Assembly (NCBI RefSeq): GCF_018128905.1
Contig: NZ_CP063808.1
Span: forward strand, 6,944,001-7,008,000
Length of the DNA stretch: 64,000 nucleotides
Direction: 5' to 3'
Origin: Streptomyces sp. A2-16
Lineage (GTDB): Bacteria > Actinomycetota > Actinomycetes > Streptomycetales > Streptomycetaceae
Within the stretch, counting starts at the first letter, position 1. Every line of letters starts with the position of its first letter. A program made the translations under genes and the position numbers. Shown one piece after another: positions 32,311 to 39,233 of this stretch. The notes under the pieces are model-generated. The model did not search any database, had not been told where the DNA came from, and saw only the letters and a list, made by a program, of their open reading frames with translations.

Positions 32311-33249
32311 ATGACTTCTACGTACGCTGTACTTAGTGAGGGTCTGGAGAAGCGGTTCGGGGAGGTCCATGCCCTGCGCGGGCTCGATCTCGCGGTCGCC
32401 CCGGGCACGGTCTGCGGCATCCTCGGCCCCAACGGCGCGGGCAAGACCACGGCCGTACGGCTGCTGACGACGCTGCTGCGGCCCGACTCCGGTTCCGCGC
32501 GGGTCGCGGGGCACGACCTCGTCCGGGAGCCGGAGGCGGTGCGGCGCGCCATCGCCGTCACCGGGCAGTACGCGTCGGTCGACGGGGACCTGACCGGACG
32601 GGAGAACCTCCGGCTGTTCGCCCGGCTGCACCGAGTGCGGGGGCCGGCCGAGCGGGCCGCCGAGCTGCTCGACCGCTTCGGACTGGCCGAGGCCGCCGAC
32701 CGGACCGCCTCCACCTACTCGGGCGGCATGCGCCGCCGCCTTGACCTGGCGGCGAGCCTGGTCCGCCGCCCGGAGATCCTGTTCCTCGACGAGCCGACGA
32801 CCGGGCTCGACCCCGCCAGCCGCAACCTCATCTGGGACGGCGTGCGCGAGCTGACGGCGGACGGCACGACCGTGCTGCTGACCACGCAGTACCTGGAGGA
32901 GGCCGACCAACTCGCCCATGACATCGCCCTGGTGGACCAGGGACGGGTCGCGCACACGGGTTCGCCCGCCCAGCTCAAGGCCCTGATAGGGGCGCACGTG
33001 GAGATCGTCGTCGCGGACGCGGACGTCCTGGTGAAGGCGGCCGGCGTGCTCGACCAACTCACCGGCGGCGAACCGTCGTTCGACCACGAGCGCAACTCGG
33101 TCGGCGCGGTCACCCAGGACACCACGCTGACGCTTCCCCGGCTGGTGCGCGAACTGGACACGGCGGGAGTGCCCCTGCTCGACGCGAGCATCCGGCCGCC
33201 GACCCTCGACGACGTCTTCCTGCGACTCACCAAGGAGCTTGCGGTATGA
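32311..33249 (+). CDS. DrrA-like ABC exporter ATPase
   Basis: A 312-residue ATPase beginning MTSTYAVLSEGLEKRFGEV. It has Walker A GPNGAGKTT, signature YSGGMRRRLDLA, Walker B ILFLDEPTTGLDP and switch LLTTQYLEEADQLAHD. The C-terminal extension ends PPTLDDVFLRLTKELAV, the typical end of the DrrA/daunorubicin-resistance family. With the adjacent ABC-2 permease it should export a hydrophobic compound (family knowledge). The start codon lies between two operator copies, and O2 (32319-32335) falls within codons 3-9. A longer reading from GTG 32293 is possible but would begin at the edge of O1. The stop overlaps the permease start (ATGA). Confidence 0.95.
   Translation: MTSTYAVLSEGLEKRFGEVHALRGLDLAVAPGTVCGILGPNGAGKTTAVRLLTTLLRPDSGSARVAGHDLVREPEAVRRAIAVTGQYASVDGDLTGRENLRLFARLHRVRGPAERAAELLDRFGLAEAADRTASTYSGGMRRRLDLAASLVRRPEILFLDEPTTGLDPASRNLIWDGVRELTADGTTVLLTTQYLEEADQLAHDIALVDQGRVAHTGSPAQLKALIGAHVEIVVADADVLVKAAGVLDQLTGGEPSFDHERNSVGAVTQDTTLTLPRLVRELDTAGVPLLDASIRPPTLDDVFLRLTKELAV
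32319..32335. promoter_or_regulatory. operator O2, TACGTAC-GCT-GTACTTA, inside the ABC gene
   Basis: Same half-sites as O1 with one mismatch, 43 bp centre-to-centre from O1 and in inverted orientation relative to it. It overlaps codons 3-9 of the ABC ATPase gene, a possible roadblock site. Confidence 0.65.
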
Positions 33250-34028
33250 GCACTCTGGCCTACGACGGCACCGCGATGCTGGGCCGTCAGCTGCGGCGGG
33301 TCCGCAACAACGCGGGACTGCTGATCCTGACCCAGACCATGCCGATCACCATGCTGCTGTTCTTCGGCTACGTCTTCGGCAGCGCGCTGGCGATGCCGGG
33401 CGAGCAGTACCGGTCCTTCCTGGTGCCGGGCCTGCTGGTGGCCACGGCGGCGAACGGGATCATGACCGGGATGTTCCAGGCGGCCCAGGACGTCCACCGC
33501 GGCGTGACGGACCGGCTGCGCACGCTGCCGATCAGCCGGGCCGCCGTGCCGCTGGGGCAGTCCGTCGCGGATGTGATGGTCACCGGCGCCGGCATGGTGC
33601 CGTTCCTGCTGGTCGGGCTCGCGGTGGGCTGGCGTGTCGAGGGATCCGTGCTGCAAGCGGTGGGCGCCGTCGCCCTGTTGCTGCTGTTCCGGTTCGCCAC
33701 CACCTGGATCGGCATCTTCCTCGGTCTGCTCACCCGCAGTGAGGAGGCGGCCGGTCAGCTGGGCGGGGCCACCTTCGTCCTGCCGCTGCTGTCCAACGCG
33801 TACATCCCGACCGAGGGGCTGCCCGGCTGGCTGCGCACCGTCGCCGAGTGGAACCCCATCAGCGCGGTGACCACGGCCCTGCGGAAGCTGTTCGGGAATG
33901 CGCCCGTGCCGGAGGGAGCGGCCTGGCCGGTGGCGCATCCGATCGCCGGGTCACTGCTGTGGTGCGCGGTGCTGCTCGCGGTCTTCGCACCGCTGGCCGT
34001 ACGGAGGTATGCACGCGGGGAGGGGTGA
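33246..34028 (+). CDS. DrrB-like ABC-2 type permease
   Basis: A 260-residue membrane protein with six predicted helices. The N-terminal LGRQLRRVRNNAGLLILTQTMPITMLLFFGYVFGSAL and the conserved block GMFQAAQDVHRGVTDRLRTLPISRAAVPLGQ fit the ABC-2/DrrB family. FVLPLLSNAYIPTEGLPGWLRTVAEWNPISAVTTALR is the typical C-terminal signature, and the protein ends in RRYARGEG. It forms the membrane half of the exporter encoded with the upstream ATPase; the ATG overlaps the ATPase stop. Drug or metabolite export is inferred. The substrate is unknown. Confidence 0.95.
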   Translation: MSTLAYDGTAMLGRQLRRVRNNAGLLILTQTMPITMLLFFGYVFGSALAMPGEQYRSFLVPGLLVATAANGIMTGMFQAAQDVHRGVTDRLRTLPISRAAVPLGQSVADVMVTGAGMVPFLLVGLAVGWRVEGSVLQAVGAVALLLLFRFATTWIGIFLGLLTRSEEAAGQLGGATFVLPLLSNAYIPTEGLPGWLRTVAEWNPISAVTTALRKLFGNAPVPEGAAWPVAHPIAGSLLWCAVLLAVFAPLAVRRYARGEG

Positions 34029-34106
34029 ACGCCTCTTGCCGGGAGGGGAGTTCGGATCCTGCCGGGGGACGGCCGAGACGGTCCCGGAAGCGACAGACCC
34101 GCCTGG

Positions 34107-34151
34107 ATCGTGCTGCGTGCCGTGGGGATGACGGACAGGACGCAGCACGAT
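34107..34151. terminator. 12-bp-stem hairpin between ABC operon and convergent small gene
   Basis: ATCGTGCTGCGT (34107-34118) pairs perfectly with ACGCAGCACGAT (34140-34151) over a 21-base loop. It sits between the exporter stop (34028) and the stop of the convergent small gene (34168) and can terminate transcription from both sides. Confidence 0.6.
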
Positions 34152-34167
34152 ACCGGGCGGCGTGGGC

Positions 34168-34437
34168 TCAGCGGCCGCCGAACAGCGAACGGCTCAGTCG
34201 GCGCAGTGGCGCGAACAGCGAGACACGGCGGACCCGCGCACCCCTGTCACTGCGCTCCTGCTTGGTGGTGTCACGCGCGGTCAGCTCAAGCATCAGCGAC
34301 GTGGCCTCGGCCGTCTCCCGCTGCGGGACGGCAGGTCCCGACAGCACCGAGAGATGGCGGTCGAGGCGCGAACTGGTCGCGCTGCTCCCGCAGGTGATCG
34401 CAGGGACCCTCGCCCTGCGCACTGCTATCTGTTCCAT
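34168..34437 (-). CDS. small hypothetical basic protein
   Basis: An 89-residue protein starting MEQIAVRRARVPAITCGSSA behind an excellent GGGGAG ribosome site. It contains TSSRLDRHLSVLSG near the N terminus and a highly basic, amphipathic C terminus (RRVSLFAPLRRLSRSLFGGR). I do not recognise it as a named family, though similar short proteins seem common in Streptomyces. The single Cys and the Ser/Arg-rich composition give no functional clue. It lies alone between the exporter operon (convergent) and the anti-sigma gene upstream on the same strand. The upstream extension to 34503 is unlikely because the strong ribosome site points to this ATG. Confidence 0.65.
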   Translation of the reverse strand: MEQIAVRRARVPAITCGSSATSSRLDRHLSVLSGPAVPQRETAEATSLMLELTARDTTKQERSDRGARVRRVSLFAPLRRLSRSLFGGR

Positions 34438-34563
34438 GTCACTCCCCACCCGTACGAGTCCACCCGGCCCGGGCAGGGTAACCCTATCGCCCCTGCGGGG
34501 CACACGTGTATCGGCGTCACAGGATTCACCTTCCCCGCAAGGGTGTTGACGACCCCTCCATGA

Positions 34564-35388
34564 TTACTCTCCGAATCCAACCGATTTCAGGGCGAGTTGG
34601 ACAACCGGCTGGGTAGTGGGCTGCGGTGACCCCCCGTCGGGCTCGACGGTCACAGCGAGTGATGTCGCGGACTTGTCGAGTCCGGTTGCCACCAAGGGCG
34701 TGTCGGCGGCGAAGAGCCCCAGGGAGCGCGGTTGCTCGTCGGGGCGCATGAGCCACAACTGGCGCACGCGGCCGCTCGGGGGCGCGCTGTACCCGCTCAG
34801 GGTGACGACCGCGCGCCCCTCAGATGCGGAAGCGACCACTCCGATACTTCGGCCCTGGGCGTCCTGCCCCCGGGTCGCCCGCGCGTCCGCGGCCTGGAGA
34901 ACGTGGGCGATCTCACTGGCCTGAGCCTTCTGCGCGTCCAGTTCGTCCTGTGTCCGGTTGGCCTGCACGGCGAACAGGGAGGCGACGACGAGGGCGGCGG
35001 CCGCGGTGGCCGTCGCGAACGGCACGAACAGGGGCCGGCGCTGACGCTGCCTCGGCGGCGGCTGGACGCCCCACACGTGCGGTGGCAGCTGCGACTTGCG
35101 GGCCCGCGCCGGCTCCGGCCGCGCACGGGACGGCTCCGGCCGTACGGCGGACTCCTGCGGGAGGGTGCGCACGGCGGCCAGCACCCGGTCGCGCATGGCG
35201 AGCGGCGGCGGAGCGGCGGCCGACCACGCGAGCCGTACCGCGTCCTCGGAGAGCGTGCGCACTTCCGCCGCACAGCTGTCGCAGCCCTTCAGGTGCCGCT
35301 CGAAGCGGGCCCGTTCCGCGGGCTCCAGCGCGTCGAGCGCGTACGGGGCCGCGAGGGAGTGCAGATCTTCCCGGCGGAAGAGGCTCAT
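34564..35388 (-). CDS. RskA-type anti-sigma factor with zinc motif
   Basis: A 274-residue membrane protein. The N-terminal anti-sigma domain (SLAAPYALDALEPAERARFERH) carries the zinc motif H-x3-C-x2-C (HLKGCDSC) and is followed by a basic linker. One membrane helix (LFVPFATATAAAALVVASLFAV, near residue 120) leads to an extracytoplasmic domain typical of RskA (VTLSGYSAPPSGRVRQLWLMRPDEQPRSLGLF). Such proteins hold an ECF sigma factor at the membrane until regulated proteolysis releases it (family knowledge). The ATG overlaps the sigma-factor stop (ATGA) and has GGGAGG upstream, so the pair is translationally coupled. The likely partner is the sigma factor encoded just before it, and the divergent DUF4331 operon is the obvious target. 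Confidence 0.95.
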   Translation of the reverse strand: MSLFRREDLHSLAAPYALDALEPAERARFERHLKGCDSCAAEVRTLSEDAVRLAWSAAAPPPLAMRDRVLAAVRTLPQESAVRPEPSRARPEPARARKSQLPPHVWGVQPPPRQRQRRPLFVPFATATAAAALVVASLFAVQANRTQDELDAQKAQASEIAHVLQAADARATRGQDAQGRSIGVVASASEGRAVVTLSGYSAPPSGRVRQLWLMRPDEQPRSLGLFAADTPLVATGLDKSATSLAVTVEPDGGSPQPTTQPVVQLALKSVGFGE

Positions 35389-35996
35389 GCCGCACCTCCC
35401 AGGCACTCCCGCAAGCGGGTCAGTCCGTCACGCATCCGCGTCTTCACCGTCCCCAGCGGCAGCGACAGCCGCTCGGCCACTTCACGGTACGTGTAGCCGT
35501 CGTAGTAGGCGAGGGTGACCGACTGGCGCTGGAGTTCCGTCAGACGCTCCAGGCAGCGGCGCACCCACTCGCGTTCGAGGCCCGCCTCGACCTCCTCGGT
35601 CACCTGGTCGAAGGCGGGGTGGTGGGCCCGGCGTGCCTCGCGCTGCTCGCGCTCACCGGCCGCGCGGGCGCTGCGCACCCGGTCGACGGCGCGGCGGTGC
35701 GCCAGGGTGAGGACCCAGGACAGCGCGCTGCCCCGGCGGGGGTCGAAGCGCGCGGCGGAGCGCCACATTTCGAGCAGCACCTCCTGCGACACCTCCTCCG
35801 ACTGCGCCGGATCCCGCACCACGCGCCGTACGAGCCCGAACACCGGCCCGGCCACGAGCCCGTAGAGCTCCTCGAATGCCTTCTGGTCCCCACCTGCCAC
35901 GAGCACCAGAAGCTCGTCCGCTTCCAACTCGTCGCCCCCTCCCGCAAAGCCGCACCTGGGCCGTCCCGTCCCACGAGGTATTCGCAACGAACACAC
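35385..35996 (-). CDS. ECF RNA polymerase sigma factor, SigK-like
   Basis: An ECF sigma factor of up to 203 residues. Region 2 begins AFEELYGLVAGPVFGLVRRVVRDPAQSEEVSQEVLLEMWRSA, with FDPRRGSALSWVLTLAHRRAVDRVR continuing it. Region 4 contains YYDGYTYREVAERLSLPLGTVKTRMRDGLTRLR. The closest type I know is the SigK/RskA group. The start is uncertain: GTG 35996 lies on top of its own GGAGGT, TTG 35984 is ideally spaced from it, and TTG 35927 (MEADELL) follows a second GGAGG. The gene is coupled to the anti-sigma gene and divergent from the DUF4331-TPR-NicO operon. Confidence 0.93.
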   Translation of the reverse strand: MCSLRIPRGTGRPRCGFAGGGDELEADELLVLVAGGDQKAFEELYGLVAGPVFGLVRRVVRDPAQSEEVSQEVLLEMWRSAARFDPRRGSALSWVLTLAHRRAVDRVRSARAAGEREQREARRAHHPAFDQVTEEVEAGLEREWVRRCLERLTELQRQSVTLAYYDGYTYREVAERLSLPLGTVKTRMRDGLTRLRECLGGAA

Positions 35997-36069
35997 CTCC
36001 GGATGGGGTTACGGATCAGAACGTCGAAAACGCGGGTCGAGCAGCAGAAAAGAAGTTTTGAGATTCGAC

Positions 36070-36096
36070 CAATCCGACCCGCCCACCACTCCGAAT
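36070..36096 (+). promoter_or_regulatory. candidate ECF promoter upstream of DUF4331 operon
   Basis: CAATCC (36070-36075) and CCGAAT (36091-36096) are separated by 15 bases. They resemble the CCATCC-N16/17-CCGAAT promoter I recall for mycobacterial SigK. The -10 element lies about 40 bases before the DUF4331 start, in the divergent region shared with the SigK-like gene. Confidence 0.45.
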
Positions 36097-36134
36097 CACC
36101 GGGCGTCAGGCAAGTTGGACTGAGGACGGACGGC

Positions 36135-37667
36135 ATGACACCTATCTCCAGGAGCGGCTCGGGACGCAGGAGTCTCGCGACCCTCGTATGTGGTGCGCTG
36201 GCCGCCGGAGGGCTCGCAGCCGCCGGTGTGGCCACGCTGGAACCGGGGGCGGCTTCCGCCTCCAGTCACCGGGAGGCCCCGCTGATCTCGGGTGACCCCC
36301 AGTACGACAACACCGACGTGTACGCGTTCGTCAGCCCCGACAAGCCGGACTCGACGACGATCATCGCCAACTGGATCCCCTTCGAGGACCCGTCGGGCGG
36401 CCCGAACTTCTACCAGTTCGCCGAGGACGCCCAGTACGACATCCACATCGACAACAACGGTGACGGACAGGGCGACCTGCTCTACCGCTTCACCTTCAAG
36501 ACGCACATCAAGAACAAGAAGACGTTCCTGTACAACACGGGCGCGGTCGAGAGCCTCGACGACCCGGACCTGAACGTCACGCAGACGTACGACATCGAGC
36601 TGTTCCGGCTGAAGAACCAGCGGGTCCAGTACAAGACGAAGGTCGCCGACGACATCCCGGTGGCGCCGTCGAACGTCGGCAAGGCGTCCATGCCGAACTA
36701 CGAGAAGCTGCGCGACCAGGCGGTCTACAAGCTTCCGGGCGACGCGACGGCGTTCGCCGGCCAGGCCGACGACCCGTTCTTCCTGGACCTGCGGGTCTTC
36801 GACCTGCTGTACGGCGGGAACCTCAGCGAGGTCGGCAACGACACGCTCAAGGGCTACAACGTCAACTCGATCGCCCTGCAGGTCCCGACGGACATGATCA
36901 CCGAGTCCTCGCACCAGCCGGTCGTGGGCATCTGGTCGACGACCCAGCGCAGGAACGCGCAGGGATACTACTCCCAGGTCTCGCGCCTGGGCAACCCCCT
37001 CGTCAACGAGGTCGTCAACCCGCTGAAGGACAAGGACAAGTTCAACGCGTCCTCGCCCTGGGACGACGCGCAGTTCCTGAAGAACGTCACCAACCCCGAA
37101 CTGCCGAAGCTCATCGAGGCGATCTACAAGATCCCCGCCCCGAAGGAGCCGCGCAACGACCTCGTGGACGTCTTCCTCAAGGGTGTGAAGGGGCTGAACC
37201 AGCCGCCCCACGTGCGGCCCGCGGAGGAGCTGCGCCTCAACACGTCCATCAAGCCCACCGATTCTCCGAAGCGGCTCGGTGTGCTTGATGGCGACAACGC
37301 CGGGTTCCCGAACGGGCGTCGGCTCACCGACGACGTGATCGACGCGTCGCTCCAGGTCGTCGAAGGTGAGCTGGTCGGGTCCAAGAACGACCTCGGTGAC
37401 GCGGTCGACAAGAACGACAAGGACTTCGAGAAGTCCTTCCCGTACGTGGCGCTGCCGACCGAGGGGTCCCGGGGGCCGCTGGCCAAGGGCACGACCTCGG
37501 GCAACGACGTCCGCAACCAGCTCGGCGACGCGCTGTCCCCGGCCGGGTCCTCCGGCTCGGACAACATGACGCTGATCGCCGGGTCCGCGGGGGCCGGTGC
37601 GGCCGGGATCGTGCTCATCGGCGCCGCGCTGATGTGGTGGCGACGGATGCGGCGCCGGGCCTACTGA
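36135..37667 (+). CDS. exported membrane-anchored DUF4331 protein
   Basis: A 510-residue protein with a signal peptide (LATLVCGALAAGGLAAAGVATL) and the diagnostic DUF4331 opening ASSHREAPLISGDPQYDNTD followed by VYAFVSPD near residues 42-68. The body includes DGQGDLLYRFTFKT, DPFFLDLRVFDLLYGGN and a C-terminal NGRRLTDDVIDASLQVVEG. A final helix GAGAAGIVLIGAALMWW and basic RRMRRRAY anchor it facing outward. DUF4331 has no established biochemical function. The ATG follows GAGGACGG. It is the first gene of a DUF4331-TPR-NicO operon divergent from an ECF sigma/anti-sigma pair. The neighbourhood suggests an envelope role linked to metal. Confidence 0.93.
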   Translation: MTPISRSGSGRRSLATLVCGALAAGGLAAAGVATLEPGAASASSHREAPLISGDPQYDNTDVYAFVSPDKPDSTTIIANWIPFEDPSGGPNFYQFAEDAQYDIHIDNNGDGQGDLLYRFTFKTHIKNKKTFLYNTGAVESLDDPDLNVTQTYDIELFRLKNQRVQYKTKVADDIPVAPSNVGKASMPNYEKLRDQAVYKLPGDATAFAGQADDPFFLDLRVFDLLYGGNLSEVGNDTLKGYNVNSIALQVPTDMITESSHQPVVGIWSTTQRRNAQGYYSQVSRLGNPLVNEVVNPLKDKDKFNASSPWDDAQFLKNVTNPELPKLIEAIYKIPAPKEPRNDLVDVFLKGVKGLNQPPHVRPAEELRLNTSIKPTDSPKRLGVLDGDNAGFPNGRRLTDDVIDASLQVVEGELVGSKNDLGDAVDKNDKDFEKSFPYVALPTEGSRGPLAKGTTSGNDVRNQLGDALSPAGSSGSDNMTLIAGSAGAGAAGIVLIGAALMWWRRMRRRAY

Positions 37668-37778
37668 GGCCCACCCGCAGCGAGAACGACCCCTATGGCT
37701 GGCGCGGCCCGCACGTACTCATCCCCCACGGTGCGGGCCGCGCCGCAGCACACGATCACAAGCCAGTCAGGAGAGGGC

Positions 37779-39233
37779 ATGTCCGGGTCTACGACCGACA
37801 GCGCACCCGAGAACGAGCACGACGGATCGCCGGAGACCGTGGAGCCCACTGCCGAGTCCGAGGACCCGAAGGTCGCCGCCGTGCGCCGGGTCTCGAAGGC
37901 CGCGCAGCGCTGGCGTGCCGCCCAACTGGCCGGGTGCGCGGCGCTGTTGGCCGTCGCGCTGACGGGCGGGTCGATCGCCTTCGGCGCGCTGCGGGACGGC
38001 GGTACCGCCACCGTCGCCAGTTCCTCGTCGGCGGTCTCTCCCGGGCTCATGGCCGGTGGGGACCTCGACGCGGGCATCAAGGCGATCCAGGCCCATCTGC
38101 GCGGCCAGCCGAGGGACTTCGGCAGCTGGGCCACCCTCGGGCTCGCCTACGTCGAGCAGGCACGGACCAAGGGCGACCCCTCGCGGTACGCACAGGCCCA
38201 GCAAGTGCTCGCGAAGTCACTGAAGTTGGCGCCGGACAACGAACAGGGGCTGGCCGGCCTCGCCGCGCTCGCCGCGGCCCGGCACGACTTCAAGGACGCC
38301 CTCCGCTACGCCGACCGGACGCTCGAGCAGAACCCCTACAACGAGCGCGCCCTGTCCTCCCGGATCGACGCCCTCGTCGAACTCGGCCGCTACGACGAGG
38401 CGTCGAAGGCCGCCGACCTCGCCGACGAACGGCGGCCGGGCATCCCGGTGTTCACCCGCTACGCCTATGTCCACGAACTGCGTGGCGACGTCCGCACCGC
38501 CCGCACCGTCCTGGAACGGGCCCTGTCCACCGCGACCACCCCGGGCGACATCGCCTACGTGGCCACCGCGCTGGGCCAGCTCGCCTGGAACCAGGGCGAC
38601 TACGACACGGCCCTGACCGACTACGCCCGCGCGCTCGCCGCGGACGACACCTACCTGCCCGCCCTGGAGGGCCGGGCCCGCGCCCAGGCCGCGAGCGGCG
38701 ACCGGGCCGCCGCGATCAAGGGCATGGAGGCCGTCGTGGCCCGCTATCCGCTGCCCGGGCCGCTGGTCGCGCTCGGGGAGCTGTACGAGGACCGGGGCGC
38801 CGACGGCGACGCGGCGAAGGCCAAGGACCAGTACGCGCTCGTGGACGCCTGGACGGCCCTCGCCCGCGCCAACGGCGTCAACGCCGACCTCGACACCGCG
38901 ATGGCCGCCGCCGACCACGGCGACAAGGCCTCCGCCCTGCGCGCCGCCCGCGCCGAGTGGGCCCGCCGGCACACCGTGCACACCGCGGACGCCCTCGCCT
39001 GGGCCCTGCACGTGAACGGCCGCGACAAGGAGGCCCTGCCGTACGCCCGGCAGGCCACCGCCACCGGCTACCGCAACGCCTCCTTCCTCTACCACCGCGG
39101 GATCGTCGAACTCGCCGCCGGTGACGCGAAGGAGGGCCGGAGCCTGCTCGGCTCCGCCCTGAAGCTCAACCCCGGTTTCTCCCCTCTCGGCGCCCGCGAG
39201 GCCCGCAAGGCTCTCAAGGAGGCGTCCCGGTGA
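37779..39233 (+). CDS. membrane-anchored TPR protein
   Basis: A 484-residue protein starting MSGSTTDSAPENEHDG behind GGAGAGGG. After a polar N terminus there is one membrane helix (AQLAGCAALLAVALTGGSIAFGAL, residues about 46-70), then tetratricopeptide repeats: LGLAYVEQARTKGD, LAALAAARHDFKDALRYADRTLEQNPYNE, LDALVELGRYDEASKAADLADER, LAWNQGDYDTALTDYARALAADDTY and later copies to the C terminus. The orientation suggests the repeats lie outside the membrane and scaffold other envelope proteins. Its stop overlaps the start of the NicO gene (GTGA), and it follows the DUF4331 gene by about 110 bases. It has no enzyme motif. Confidence 0.9.
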   Translation: MSGSTTDSAPENEHDGSPETVEPTAESEDPKVAAVRRVSKAAQRWRAAQLAGCAALLAVALTGGSIAFGALRDGGTATVASSSSAVSPGLMAGGDLDAGIKAIQAHLRGQPRDFGSWATLGLAYVEQARTKGDPSRYAQAQQVLAKSLKLAPDNEQGLAGLAALAAARHDFKDALRYADRTLEQNPYNERALSSRIDALVELGRYDEASKAADLADERRPGIPVFTRYAYVHELRGDVRTARTVLERALSTATTPGDIAYVATALGQLAWNQGDYDTALTDYARALAADDTYLPALEGRARAQAASGDRAAAIKGMEAVVARYPLPGPLVALGELYEDRGADGDAAKAKDQYALVDAWTALARANGVNADLDTAMAAADHGDKASALRAARAEWARRHTVHTADALAWALHVNGRDKEALPYARQATATGYRNASFLYHRGIVELAAGDAKEGRSLLGSALKLNPGFSPLGAREARKALKEASR

